A stretch of DNA of 39,859 nt from Weissella viridescens (GCF_003862435.1 NZ_RHGY01000005.1:1-39859), one strand, 5' to 3'. Numbered from the stretch's first letter, positions 1 through 8,516 are shown. Numbers and translations: made by a program. Notes: generated by a model not told the origin, from the letters alone.

Positions 1-20
1 CGTAAGTCTCATCAACACCG

Positions 21-137
21 TGTTGTGATGATGGCATTGAGGTCACACCTGTTCCCATACCGAACACAGAAGTTAAGCTCAATAGCGCCGAAAGTAGTTG
101 GAGGATCTCTTCCTGCGAGGATAGGACGTCGCAATGC
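21..137 (+). rRNA. rrf: 5S ribosomal RNA
   Basis: About 117 nt with the typical Firmicutes 5S core (ACACCTGTTCCCATACCGAA, then GAAGTTAAGCTC and GGATAGGACGTCGC). The ends pair as a closing helix (TTGTGATG with CGTCGCAA, two G-U pairs). It is the last rRNA gene of an operon whose 16S and 23S lie outside the window, and tRNA-Val follows after only 4 nt, so the tRNAs are probably processed from the same precursor. Boundaries are good to a few bases. Confidence 0.95.
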
Positions 138-141
138 ATAT

Positions 142-214
142 GGACGATTAGCTCAGCTGGGAGAGCACCTGCCTTACAAGCAGGGGGTCACAGGTTCGAT
201 CCCTGTATCGTCCA
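142..214 (+). tRNA. tRNA-Val (anticodon TAC)
   Basis: 73-nt cloverleaf: acceptor GGACGAT pairs with ATCGTCC, anticodon loop CTTACAA, T-loop TTCGATC, discriminator A. No CCA is encoded. First tRNA of the post-5S cluster. Confidence 0.95.
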
Positions 215-216
215 TT

Positions 217-290
217 GGTCGCATGGTCTAGTTGGTTAGGACGCCTGCCTGTCACGCAGGAGATCACGGGTTCGAACCCCGTTGTGACCG
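217..290 (+). tRNA. tRNA-Asp (anticodon GTC)
   Basis: 74-nt cloverleaf: acceptor GGTCGCA pairs with TGTGACC (one G-U), anticodon arm CCTGC-CTGTCAC-GCAGG, T-loop TTCGAAC, discriminator G, no encoded CCA. Lies 2 nt after tRNA-Val. Confidence 0.95.
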
Positions 291-315
291 TTTTTCAAGC
301 ATTACGTCATTTCAT

Positions 316-386
316 AGGGGTATAGTTTAATGGTAGAACAACGGTCTCCAAAACCGTCGGTGGGGGTTCGACTCCCTCTACCCCTG
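316..386 (+). tRNA. tRNA-Trp (anticodon CCA)
   Basis: 71-nt cloverleaf: acceptor AGGGGTA pairs with TACCCCT, anticodon arm ACGGT-CTCCAAA-ACCGT, T-loop TTCGACT, discriminator G, no encoded CCA. Confidence 0.95.
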
Positions 387-390
387 CCAT

Positions 391-465
391 GGCGGTTGTG
401 GTGAAGTTGGTTAACACACCGGTTTGTGGTTCCGGCATGCGTGGGTTCGAATCCCATCAATCGCC
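391..465 (+). tRNA. tRNA-His (anticodon GTG)
   Basis: Read with the histidine-specific extra G(-1) at 391 pairing with C73 at 465, which gives a 7-bp acceptor below it (GCGGTTG with CAATCGC). The anticodon arm is CCGGT-TTGTGGT-TCCGG, so positions 31 and 39 form a U-U mismatch where most tRNA-His genes have A-U. T-loop TTCGAAT. No CCA is encoded. Confidence 0.93.
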
Positions 466-489
466 CTTGATGTGATGATTGAATTAGTT

Positions 490-574
490 GCCGTTGTGGC
501 GGAACTGGTAGACGCGCTGGACTCAAAATCCAGTTCCCTTCTTGGGAGTGTGGGTTCGATTCCCACCGACGGCA
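490..574 (+). tRNA. tRNA-Leu (anticodon CAA)
   Basis: 85-nt class II tRNA with a long variable arm (TTCCCTTCTTGGGAG). Acceptor GCCGTTG pairs with CGACGGC, anticodon loop CTCAAAA, T-loop TTCGATT, discriminator A. It decodes UUG. Confidence 0.95.
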
Positions 575-575
575 T

Positions 576-595
576 AATCCCATTTGGGATTTTTT
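576..595 (+). terminator. Small hairpin with T-run between tRNA-Leu and tRNA-Pro
   Basis: AATCCCA-TT-TGGGATT followed by TTTT. It has the shape of a weak intrinsic terminator or processing hairpin inside the cluster and could reduce the amount of tRNA-Pro relative to the genes before it. Confidence 0.5.
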
Positions 596-605
596 ATTTA
601 CATTT

Positions 606-679
606 CGGGACGTAGCTCAGCTTGGTAGAGCACCTGGTTTGGGACCAGGGGGTCGCAGGTTCGAATCCTGTCGTCCCGA
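606..679 (+). tRNA. tRNA-Pro (anticodon TGG)
   Basis: 74-nt cloverleaf: acceptor CGGGACG pairs with CGTCCCG, anticodon arm CCTGG-TTTGGGA-CCAGG, T-loop TTCGAAT, discriminator A, no encoded CCA. Last tRNA of the cluster. Confidence 0.95.
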
Positions 680-684
680 TAATT

Positions 685-718
685 AAAAGAGACTATCTCA
701 TAAGATGGTCTCTTTTTT
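685..718 (+). terminator. Terminator of the rRNA/tRNA operon
   Basis: Stem AAAAGAGACTATCT / AGATGGTCTCTTTT with loop CATA (one G-U pair) and a T-run. It closes the rRNA-tRNA transcript. Confidence 0.9.
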
Positions 719-781
719 GTTATCAATAAAAGAAACAGTTATAATAGCCCTATAGATAATGATAAAAGTAAGGACAGACAA

Positions 782-1081
782 ATGAGTGAAACTATTACAA
801 ATGAATCTTTTCAAGACTTAGTCGACGATTTAACAGTTGATGGTCCAATTGTAGGTGAGAAGAAATTTGATATTGAAAATTTCTTTCAATTAAAAGATCC
901 GGAAGGAAAAACAACAGAATTTTCACACATTGATATTTTACGACGTGCGGATGAAACTTTCTGGATGCCATTGGAAACAGATCGACATACCATCACAAAC
1001 ATTACGGATTATGAAATCTTCATCAATAAAACTGGTAAATGGGTACCAATTAAAGATTGGTTCGAAACGGAAGAGATATAG
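782..1081 (+). CDS. Hypothetical acidic protein, 99 aa
   Basis: No family recognised. The 99-residue product is soluble and acidic, with no signal peptide or membrane segment. Its C-terminal half is rich in aromatic and charged residues (FWMPLETDRH, KWVPIKDWFE). The ATG follows AAGGACAG at normal spacing. The stop lies 8 nt before the ATG of an ADP-ribosylglycohydrolase gene, so the two are probably co-transcribed and translationally linked. That proximity is the only clue to function: it may work with, or be controlled by, ADP-ribose chemistry, but nothing in the sequence looks like an ADP-ribosyltransferase. Confidence 0.8.
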   Translation: MSETITNESFQDLVDDLTVDGPIVGEKKFDIENFFQLKDPEGKTTEFSHIDILRRADETFWMPLETDRHTITNITDYEIFINKTGKWVPIKDWFETEEI

Positions 1082-1089
1082 GTGTTGAA

Positions 1090-2040
1090 ATGGCAAATGA
1101 ATTATTAAGAAGAGGTATGTATGGATTTGCGATGGGTGATGCCTTTGGTGTGCCTTACGAGTTCAATGGTCCTGATGCACAGATTCAGACTGAAATGCAG
1201 GGTGGCGGTGGGAATGATCAGCTACCAGGAACCTGGAGTGACGATACAAGTTTAAACCTCGCAACGATTACGGCATTGACCGGAGAATATGATTTAAAAG
1301 CAATTATGCAAAACTTTGATGATTATCTCTATGACGGTCAATATACGCCCGATGGGACAGCTTTTGGATATGGTGATGAAACAGCTGCAGCGATTAAATA
1401 TTTCCATGAGACAGGCAAATATGGCGATTTTGGGCTAAATAATCCTTTGGGTAGTGGGAATGGTGCCTTAATGCGGATTTGGCCATTAGCCTTTTATTCA
1501 TATCCAGCGCAAATGACTTTGGAACAAGTTGTTGATGAAGTGACAGGTTTAACGCACGGGCAAATGCGGTCTAAATTAGCGTCACGTTTCTTTGTCTACT
1601 TTATTCGAGTACTTGCTCGTCGTGGTGACAGTGAAAAAGCAATTTTACAAGCTATTCGGGCCATTAACCGCCAACCAGCTGTACAAACGCTGTTGCAACA
1701 AGAAGAAATGGGATGGTTGGTGACTGATGCAACTGTCACACCGAACGATATCGTCGCGCACATTAAAGAACAAAAATCATCAGAATTAGCGACATCTGGC
1801 TATGTTTTGGATACATTAAATGTGGTCTTATGGGCGAGTTTAAACTATCAAGATTATACCGAGGCTGTTTTGTCAGTCGTACAATTAGGTGGTGATACGG
1901 ACACCAATGCTGCGCTAGTTGGTCTAGCATTTAGCTACATTGATAATGATTTTTCAGATAGTTGGTTAGAAACATTACGTGCAAAAAATAAGATTGAAAG
2001 CGTCCTTATCTTAGCAGATGAAGCTGTTAAATTTGATTAA
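1090..2040 (+). CDS. ADP-ribosylglycohydrolase family protein (DraG-type)
   Basis: Predicted to remove ADP-ribose from modified proteins or other targets, a reversal of ADP-ribosylation that depends on two divalent metal ions. The 316-aa protein shows the expected landmarks in order: GDAFG near residue 16, the metal-binding WSDDT near residue 49, a glycine-rich GSGNGALMR segment, a TH dipeptide in GLTHGQ, and the C-terminal metal ligands GGDTDTN near residue 270. ATG 1090 is chosen over TTG 1057: the TTG reading lies inside the preceding gene and has no ribosome binding site, while ATAGGTG sits just before 1090. The family also contains enzymes acting on ADP-ribosyl-arginine and on small molecules, so the substrate is open. 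Confidence 0.85.
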   Translation: MANELLRRGMYGFAMGDAFGVPYEFNGPDAQIQTEMQGGGGNDQLPGTWSDDTSLNLATITALTGEYDLKAIMQNFDDYLYDGQYTPDGTAFGYGDETAAAIKYFHETGKYGDFGLNNPLGSGNGALMRIWPLAFYSYPAQMTLEQVVDEVTGLTHGQMRSKLASRFFVYFIRVLARRGDSEKAILQAIRAINRQPAVQTLLQQEEMGWLVTDATVTPNDIVAHIKEQKSSELATSGYVLDTLNVVLWASLNYQDYTEAVLSVVQLGGDTDTNAALVGLAFSYIDNDFSDSWLETLRAKNKIESVLILADEAVKFD

Positions 2041-2050
2041 TGATTGACGC

Positions 2051-2087
2051 AAAAAAGCCATTAGTCGGCGTGACTAATGGCTTTTTT
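2051..2087. terminator. Bidirectional terminator overlapping the end of yfhO
   Basis: AAAAAAGCCATTAGTC-GGCGT-GACTAATGGCTTTTTTT, a 12-bp core stem flanked by A and T runs, so it can end transcripts from both sides. Its left half also encodes the last codons of the leftward membrane protein gene, whose stop is at 2061-2063. Confidence 0.9.
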
Positions 2088-4931
2088 TCTGATCAAATAC
2101 CAAAGACTAAGGATAATTAATAAAGCAATTCCCAATAATGAGAGTAGCTTTCCTAGTTTGAGGCCAGGTGTTTGATAGGTTAAACGTAAGTTGTTCTGTC
2201 CAGAGTGAAGCTTAATCCCAAGGAACCCCTCATTAACTTTAATCAATTGATTATTGACTGATTGCCAACCCTTTGAATAAGGAATCGAGGTTGTTAAAAT
2301 TTGAGGTTTAGCACTAGTGACTGCACCAGAAATTTTGTCATTTTGGATGTTCAATGGGACTGCATGCTTCTGTGCGTGTTGTGCTGCCTTTTTAAAGAGG
2401 CGACCTGTGGGAACGGCCTTAATCTTAACATCAAACGTGTAATGTCCTGGTTGACTAAACTGAAGGGGAAGATAGGTGGTATCCTTAACATCCGTCGCAG
2501 GACCTAAGTTCAGCGTAATATTTTGTCTTGGGTTGTAGAATGACAGATTTTTCTTTCCCGTTTGTATAAACGTTTGATCATTACCAGCATAACTCGTTGT
2601 AAATGTATATCCACTGACATTCTTGCCAATCGAATTAAGGTGCTTACGGCGCCAATTCCAATTAAAGGCTTGGTCGTTTGTCCGATAGTCCAATGGATTG
2701 CGCGGATTATAACTTCTTTCTTGCTGGCCATCACGATAACTATTGGTAGCAAATTGCGCCCGTTCGTTAAAGTTCGCAGGCTTAAAGTGCAAGTTGGAAA
2801 TTTCAAGATGTAATTCTGTATTAGATAATGTCGCATCAGGCTTGAGATAGATGCCATGTTCGTCAGATTCACGATTTGGTGTGTAACTGAAATGAACTTT
2901 TTTCTGGTAATTAGCTTGTAAGTTGGACCGAATTGAAGCAGATGTGACATTTCGCTCCAATTGATGCTTTGATGTCGTTTCAGGTGCGGCATTAGTGACA
3001 ACACCATCAGCTAAGTATGCTTCACGATTTGTGGCATCTGCTTTGGCAAACGTTTTTTCGCTGACAACATACTTAGGTAGATAGGCCAGCGGGTAGACTA
3101 AATCACTTTGTGTCACGTTTTGTCGATTAATCGTAATGGGTGGGGTTAACTTGTGATAACTAGCAGGGGCATCTGATCGGCGATTAGCATACCAATATTT
3201 GATACCAAAAACATTCGCCAAAATATTGCGTCGGTCTAGGTTGCTTGTAATATCATTGTTATTACTTCGAGGCAACTCAAGCTGCTTCATCAGTTGATTT
3301 ACGGCACCACTTTGATATGACCAATAGGATTCAGCATTGTGAGCTGGACTATTCAAAGCCAAGTTTGTTGAAGGTGCTGGATCAATTTCTGCATCGGTGC
3401 CCAACTGGGTCTCAATATATGAGCGATAAAGCGTTGAAGGGACAGGTGACGTTTTTTCACCACGGTCTTTGGCCAACGTGTTATCAATGTTCTCATCAAA
3501 ATAATTTGATTGTTGGTCGATCAATTTTTGTACGTTTGAATTTGAAAGGAGGGTCCCTTTTTCCGGATTCAAATCAGTTGTATGATTTTGTTGCATGATG
3601 ACGATAGCATTCAAAGCAACAACACCAAGCAGGGCGTACAATCCAATTTTATGCGAAATTGACCAATACAAACAGAAAATAGTGAGCATCCCGATGAACA
3701 GTGTATTCGCAAAATTAGCATGTAAATCAAAATTATTACTGAATAAGATTGACATGAAGATAATGGCGCCAATGCCAGTCATCCAGTAGAAATCACGTTT
3801 TTGTAGTTCAGGTAGGTGATTCAAAAGGTAGACGACACTTAATCCAAGCGGGAGGCCGAGCATAAATATCCAACGATTTGACGGTGAAGATCCGCCGTTC
3901 ATAATAGCGGCACCGGCTGGGAAAAGCAGGAAGATTCCAGCAATCACAAAGACCCAGCCAAGGAGTGGATAAGTTCTAAAACGACGCCAAACGAAGAGAA
4001 TTGCAATAATACCAATGACGGAAAAGCCACCCGTTAACCAAAAATTAGGTGTTTCCGCATTATTAATAAGGTTACCAGGTAGCGCTAAATAATAATTCAA
4101 AGGATAGATGCTCAATCCGTTAGCAAAACGATACTGACTACGAGCAGAGCTAAGCGTACCCATTAAACTTGGTAAGAAGATAAGCATCGGCAAAAGAAAC
4201 CCAACAAGGGAACTTGAAATGGTGCGTACCCACATTTTCCAATTACGCCAGGCATGGGTCAGACTAATGTTTAATACAAAGAAAATGGTGGCCCCAATCG
4301 CCATCATAAAGGCGAAATAATAGTTGTTCCATAGAGCCCAAGCAATCATAAAGACCGCAGGGAACCATTTTGGGTTATCTCTATTAATCAGGTTATCTAT
4401 GGCCACAATTAAGAGTGGGAAAATGATTAGCGGATTAATAAAGTATGGATGTGAAAACATGCTTAAGGCCAGATAGCCGGTAAATAGATAAACTAGGGTA
4501 GCAATCGTGTTGGCAACAGGCTGCCAATACTTTGTAAAATGGCGTACTGCGACCAAAAAGGCCAGTCCGGCACAGAAAAGGCGGACAATAATCATGATTG
4601 AGTAGTAACTCACGATATGTTTGCTACTAATGAATGCGGCACCATAACTAAAAACATCGCCAAGTGTGTAGTAGGCAAAAGTTTGGTAGTAATCGGCCCC
4701 TAAACCAATTTTAAAGTTCCACTGGCTGGGCCAATTACCTGTAGCTAAGAGGTGGTGTAAGTCCTTTTGCCAATGAATCAGGGCGGGTAAATGCTGTGAA
4801 AGACCATCAGCTTGCCAAATTAGACTTGTATTTGTAAGCCAATAAGGTAAAAGGATGATGCCGACAACAATTAGAAACATGATTAAATAGACAGGCAGAT
4901 TGCTTTTCCACCAATTTTTTCGGTTAATCAT
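2061..4931 (-). CDS. yfhO: YfhO family multi-pass membrane protein
   Basis: A 956-residue polytopic membrane protein. The first ~450 residues contain about a dozen hydrophobic segments with GT-C-glycosyltransferase-like features: a first extracellular loop with acidic and aromatic residues after segment 1 (TSLIWQADGLSQHLP) and a second with WPSQWNFKIGLGADYYQTFA. A long extracytoplasmic domain of about 450 residues follows, then one C-terminal segment (LLSLLGIALLIILSLWYLI) and a basic tail. In Bacillus and Listeria, YfhO-type proteins take part in glycosylating lipoteichoic acid together with a lipid-linked sugar donor made by a CsbB/GtlA-type enzyme. No such partner is present here, so it must be elsewhere or unneeded. 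The start has a strong GAGGAGT site. Family is confident; substrate is inference. Confidence 0.85.
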   Translation of the reverse strand: MINRKNWWKSNLPVYLIMFLIVVGIILLPYWLTNTSLIWQADGLSQHLPALIHWQKDLHHLLATGNWPSQWNFKIGLGADYYQTFAYYTLGDVFSYGAAFISSKHIVSYYSIMIIVRLFCAGLAFLVAVRHFTKYWQPVANTIATLVYLFTGYLALSMFSHPYFINPLIIFPLLIVAIDNLINRDNPKWFPAVFMIAWALWNNYYFAFMMAIGATIFFVLNISLTHAWRNWKMWVRTISSSLVGFLLPMLIFLPSLMGTLSSARSQYRFANGLSIYPLNYYLALPGNLINNAETPNFWLTGGFSVIGIIAILFVWRRFRTYPLLGWVFVIAGIFLLFPAGAAIMNGGSSPSNRWIFMLGLPLGLSVVYLLNHLPELQKRDFYWMTGIGAIIFMSILFSNNFDLHANFANTLFIGMLTIFCLYWSISHKIGLYALLGVVALNAIVIMQQNHTTDLNPEKGTLLSNSNVQKLIDQQSNYFDENIDNTLAKDRGEKTSPVPSTLYRSYIETQLGTDAEIDPAPSTNLALNSPAHNAESYWSYQSGAVNQLMKQLELPRSNNNDITSNLDRRNILANVFGIKYWYANRRSDAPASYHKLTPPITINRQNVTQSDLVYPLAYLPKYVVSEKTFAKADATNREAYLADGVVTNAAPETTSKHQLERNVTSASIRSNLQANYQKKVHFSYTPNRESDEHGIYLKPDATLSNTELHLEISNLHFKPANFNERAQFATNSYRDGQQERSYNPRNPLDYRTNDQAFNWNWRRKHLNSIGKNVSGYTFTTSYAGNDQTFIQTGKKNLSFYNPRQNITLNLGPATDVKDTTYLPLQFSQPGHYTFDVKIKAVPTGRLFKKAAQHAQKHAVPLNIQNDKISGAVTSAKPQILTTSIPYSKGWQSVNNQLIKVNEGFLGIKLHSGQNNLRLTYQTPGLKLGKLLSLLGIALLIILSLWYLIRKKAISHAD

Positions 4932-5095
4932 AAGAACTCCTCGATAGATAATGTTTCTATTATAGCATTTTCCGAAGGTTTAATTAACGACGGGCTAGTA
5001 CGTGTCATATTAGTTTACATATTCTTTAAAATGACTTGAAGGGATGCCGGGAATTGTTTAAAATGAGAAAAACGATAACAGGGGAAACAATAAAA

Positions 5096-6517
5096 ATGCG
5101 AATTGAATCAGACTCATTAGGACAAATGGAAGTACCAGATCAAGCTTACTATGGTATCCATACGATGCGTGCTTTAGAGAATTTTGCGATTACCAAGGAC
5201 CATGTCAATGCGAACTTGGTTAAAGCTTTGATTCAAATCAAAGCGGCTGCAGCAAAAGCGAACAAAGGAGCCGGAAACCTTGATCCTGATGTTGCTGACG
5301 CTATTTTAGCTGCAACTGATGAATTGTTACACCAGCCTGTTGATTACGAAAACATGTTCCCGCTTGATCCCATTCAAGGTGGAGCCGGAACCAGTATGAA
5401 CATGAATGCCAATGAAGTGATTGCTAATGTGGCATTAACGAATACTGGACATGCAAAAGGGGAATATCAATACATTAATCCCAATGACCATGTGAATAAG
5501 AGTCAAAGTACCAACGATGTCTTCCCTTCAGCTGGAAAACTAGCTTTAATTCATATTGTGAAGCCACTCATGGCTGAAATTGAAAAGCTTATGGCAGCAC
5601 TTGGTGCCAAGGCTGAAGAATTTGAAGATGTCTATAAAATGGGACGAACACAGTTACAAGATGCTGTGCCAATGACACTAGGGAATTCATTCCACGCCTA
5701 TTTGAAGCCACTTAAGCGTGACTTGAATCGGATTGATAAAGCACAAGCTGATTTGCACGTGTTAAATCTAGGTGGTTCAGCAATTGGTTCAGGTATTAAC
5801 GTGTCACGTTATTATCAAGAACACATTATTCCAGAACTTAATGCCGTGACTGGTTTGGAGTTGGAGCAGGCTTCTGACTTATTTGATGCAACGCAAAACT
5901 TGGACAGTTTCTTGCAACTTTCAGCAGCACTAAAATCATTAGCTGTTGATCTTTCTAAGATTGCCAATGATTTGCGTTTGCTAAGCTCAGGACCTCGTTC
6001 TGGCCTAAATGAAATTAACTTACCAGCTCGTCAAGCTGGAAGCTCAATCATGCCTGGTAAGGTCAATCCTGTGATTCCTGAAGTTGTCAACCAAGTAGCT
6101 TTTGAGGTAATGGGAAATGATATTACCGTAACAAATGCGGTCGAAGCAGGACAACTTGAATTGAATGCGTTTGAACCCGTGATGCTTTATCGTCTATTTG
6201 CATCAGTTGATCATTTGACACAAGCCTTGAAAACGTTCCGCGAGCATGCAATTGTTGGCATTACACCAAACGAAGAACGCTTGGAACAAGATATTGACTT
6301 ATCAATTTCATATACGACGGCAATGGCAGCGATTATTGGATATCAAAAGGCTTCAGACTTAGCTAAGCAGGCGCTAAAGACGAACCGTCCATTGCGTGAA
6401 TTAGCAGAAGAAACCGGCGAATTTACTGATGACCAATTAGATGAAGTTTTCGCGGTTGATAAGATTGTTAAAAATGCACGAACACCTGAACACGGGCTTG
6501 TTTTCAAGAATAGTTAA
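5096..6517 (+). CDS. aspA: Aspartate ammonia-lyase (aspartase)
   Basis: Converts L-aspartate to fumarate and ammonia. The 473-aa product has the normal family length and the N-terminal signature SLGQMEVPDQAYYGIHTMRA, closer to aspartases than to class II fumarases. The fumarase/aspartase superfamily motif GSSIMPGKVN lies at residues 315-324, with the catalytic serine in that loop. ATG 5096 is preferred: it has AGGGGA about 10 nt upstream, and the 20 extra residues from ATG 5036 (MKGCRELFKM...) resemble no family N-terminus. It is monocistronic, with a terminator just after it. The fumarate may serve as an electron sink or malate precursor in a heterofermenter. Confidence 0.9.
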   Translation: MRIESDSLGQMEVPDQAYYGIHTMRALENFAITKDHVNANLVKALIQIKAAAAKANKGAGNLDPDVADAILAATDELLHQPVDYENMFPLDPIQGGAGTSMNMNANEVIANVALTNTGHAKGEYQYINPNDHVNKSQSTNDVFPSAGKLALIHIVKPLMAEIEKLMAALGAKAEEFEDVYKMGRTQLQDAVPMTLGNSFHAYLKPLKRDLNRIDKAQADLHVLNLGGSAIGSGINVSRYYQEHIIPELNAVTGLELEQASDLFDATQNLDSFLQLSAALKSLAVDLSKIANDLRLLSSGPRSGLNEINLPARQAGSSIMPGKVNPVIPEVVNQVAFEVMGNDITVTNAVEAGQLELNAFEPVMLYRLFASVDHLTQALKTFREHAIVGITPNEERLEQDIDLSISYTTAMAAIIGYQKASDLAKQALKTNRPLRELAEETGEFTDDQLDEVFAVDKIVKNARTPEHGLVFKNS

Positions 6518-6528
6518 ACACGTAACGT

Positions 6529-6559
6529 AAAGAGACCAATAGATGGTCTCTTTTTTTTT
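6529..6559 (+). terminator. Terminator of aspA
   Basis: AAGAGACCA-ATAG-ATGGTCTCTT followed by at least seven T. Confidence 0.93.
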
Positions 6560-6575
6560 ATGAAAATCTATTTTA

Positions 6576-6612
6576 TGAAAACGTTTACAAAACGCAACTA
6601 GTCATGTAAAAT
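6576..6612 (+). promoter_or_regulatory. Promoter of the man PTS operon with overlapping cre site
   Basis: TGAAAACGTTTACA at 6576-6589 matches the CcpA operator consensus TGWAANCGNTNWCA at every defined position. Its right half supplies the -35 box TTTACA (6584-6589), followed by a 17-nt spacer and TAAAAT (6607-6612). CcpA binding here would block RNA polymerase, so carbon catabolite repression of the operon, or autoregulation by its own sugars, is expected. The site is seen directly; the regulation is inferred. Confidence 0.85.
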
Positions 6613-6665
6613 AAAGTTTGTAATGAGGATCAATTGATTCAGCACTTATTAAAGGAGAGGGCGAT

Positions 6666-7649
6666 ATGGTTAAATTCATTATTGCGAGTCATGGGGAATT
6701 TGCCAAGGGAATCCAACAATCAGGTGAAATGATTTTTGGAAAGCAAGAAGATGTTGAAGTGGTTACCTTCATGCCAGATGAAGGGCCAGAAGATTTAATG
6801 CAACATTTTATGCAAGCACTTGGTGAAGCGACAGAGACTGGCGAAGTACTATTTTTGGTTGATTTGTGGGGAGGATCACCATTTAACGCAGCATCACGAA
6901 TTCAAGCGGAGCATCCAGACCGGATGGCTATTATCACCGGATTGAATTTGCCGATGCTCATTGAAGCATATGGGGCCCGGTTTACAACGGAAAAAGCGAG
7001 TGAGATTGCGCATGGATTAATCGAAGTCGCACAAAGCGGAATTAATACGATTCCTGAACGACCACAAGAAACAGATGAGACACCAACAGAAGCAGATACG
7101 GCCATTGAAGCAGCACCGAGCCAACCTGCAACTGATATTGATAAGGTGGAGCATACGGGAACAGCGACGATGGATATTCGTTTAGCACGAATTGATTCAC
7201 GTCTCTTACACGGGCAAGTTGCAACGGCTTGGACGAAAGCGGTCCAACCAGATCGGATTATCGTTGTGTCTGATACAGTGGCGCACGATGAGCTACGAAA
7301 GACCTTGCTTGTACAAGCAGCACCAGTTGGGGTTAAAGTAAATGTTGTCCCAATTCAAAAGTTAGTAGATGTTTGGGACGATCCGCGGTTTAAGGGAATT
7401 AAAACCATGTTACTTTTCGAAACACCACAAGATGTGGAACGTGCAGTAGCCGCTGGTGTGAAATTGACAGAAGTTAATATCGGGTCAATGTCACATTCCG
7501 AAGGAAAGCGCATGGTAACGAATGCCATTGCTGTTGATAGTGCAGATGTGCAGTGCCTAGAAGAGTTACAAGCACAAGGTGTTAAATTTGACGTCCGTAA
7601 GGTACCTAGTGATCAAAGTAAGGATATTTTCGCCTTATTGAAAGATTAA
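6666..7649 (+). CDS. manX: PTS mannose-family EIIAB component
   Basis: Cytoplasmic phosphocarrier of a mannose-family phosphotransferase system; it passes phosphate from HPr to the incoming sugar. Fused IIA and IIB domains total 327 aa. IIA covers residues 1-130 with phosphohistidine H9 in SHGEFAKG. A linker rich in Pro, Glu and Thr spans about 131-168. IIB starts near 169 with its phosphohistidine at H182 in SRLLHGQVA. Strong ribosome binding site AAAGGAGAGG. First gene of manX-manY-manZ-manO, 36 nt before manY. Substrates are probably mannose, glucose and glucosamine, as for LAB homologs. In many LAB this system is also the receptor of class IIa bacteriocins. Confidence 0.95.
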   Translation: MVKFIIASHGEFAKGIQQSGEMIFGKQEDVEVVTFMPDEGPEDLMQHFMQALGEATETGEVLFLVDLWGGSPFNAASRIQAEHPDRMAIITGLNLPMLIEAYGARFTTEKASEIAHGLIEVAQSGINTIPERPQETDETPTEADTAIEAAPSQPATDIDKVEHTGTATMDIRLARIDSRLLHGQVATAWTKAVQPDRIIVVSDTVAHDELRKTLLVQAAPVGVKVNVVPIQKLVDVWDDPRFKGIKTMLLFETPQDVERAVAAGVKLTEVNIGSMSHSEGKRMVTNAIAVDSADVQCLEELQAQGVKFDVRKVPSDQSKDIFALLKD

Positions 7650-7685
7650 GTACGGAACCTAACGTTATTAGAGGAGGATAAACGC

Positions 7686-8498
7686 ATGATTTCAGCGTTT
7701 TTTGTAGTATTGATTTCGTTTTTGGCGGGTATGGATGGAATTTTAGATGAGTTTCAATTCCAACAGCCAATTGTTGCAGCAACCTTGATTGGTTTAGCTA
7801 ATGGGCATGTCACCGAAGGAATTATCTTGGGGGGAACTCTTCAAATGCTTGCTCTTGGTTGGATGAATATTGGGGCAGCGGTTGCGCCTGATGCGGCGTT
7901 AGCATCAGTGGTGTCAGCCTACCTTGTGACTGGGCCTGCACAAGTCAGCGTCTACGAAGGAATGGCAATCGCGGTGCCACTTGCGATTGCCGGACAAGTT
8001 TTGACGATTGGGGTTCGTACATTGACCGTTGTTTTGGCCCATGTTGCCGATCGACAAGCTGAAAAAGGAAGTTTACGCGGCGTGGATGCTGTGAATATGG
8101 CGGCATTAACTTTGCAAGGTCTACGTATTGCAATTCCAACGATTATTGTGATTGCAGTTGGTGCTGGGCCTGTTAATGCGGCATTGAATGCAATTCCAGA
8201 TGTTATTACTAAGGGGTTGGCCGTTGCTGGTGGATTTATTGTGGTGGTTGGTTACGCCATGGTCATTAACATGATGGCAACACCAGAACTTTGGCCTTTC
8301 TTCTTCTTAGGATTTGCCCTTTCAGCAGTTACCGAATTGAATTTGATTGCAATGGGAATTATTGGATTAGTCTTGGCACTTGTTTACCTACAACTTTCAC
8401 CACGTTTCAATGGGGGAAATGATGGTGGCGGTAGCACAGGTGGTACAAGTTCAGGATCATCCGGCGACCAAATTGATGCAATTTTAAATAATTACTAG
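7686..8498 (+). CDS. manY: PTS mannose-family EIIC component
   Basis: Membrane channel subunit that forms the sugar path with EIID. It has 270 aa and is strongly hydrophobic, with the family opening MISAFFVVLISFLAGMDGI and the conserved GGTLQMLALGWMNIGAA region. The C-terminus ends in a low-complexity Gly/Ser tail (residues about 243-262) before DQIDAILNNY, which is typical of LAB members. The ATG has a clear GAGGAGG site. EIID follows after 18 nt. Confidence 0.95.
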   Translation: MISAFFVVLISFLAGMDGILDEFQFQQPIVAATLIGLANGHVTEGIILGGTLQMLALGWMNIGAAVAPDAALASVVSAYLVTGPAQVSVYEGMAIAVPLAIAGQVLTIGVRTLTVVLAHVADRQAEKGSLRGVDAVNMAALTLQGLRIAIPTIIVIAVGAGPVNAALNAIPDVITKGLAVAGGFIVVVGYAMVINMMATPELWPFFFLGFALSAVTELNLIAMGIIGLVLALVYLQLSPRFNGGNDGGGSTGGTSSGSSGDQIDAILNNY

Positions 8499-8516
8499 GC
8501 TTGGGGGAAGAGTACA

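Noticed and set aside
25-231. Reading frame across 5S rRNA and tRNA-Val
   Set aside because: Fully overlaps structural RNA genes; no ribosome binding site.
302-615. Reading frames on both strands across the Trp, His and Leu tRNA genes
   Set aside because: They are translations of tRNA sequence.
2510-3007. Leftward 165-codon frame inside yfhO
   Set aside because: Same strand, other frame of the 956-aa gene, whose own frame shows clear membrane-protein composition; no start signal.
5036-5095. N-terminal extension of aspartase from ATG 5036
   Set aside because: The 20 added residues match no family N-terminus, and AGGGGA is correctly placed for ATG 5096.
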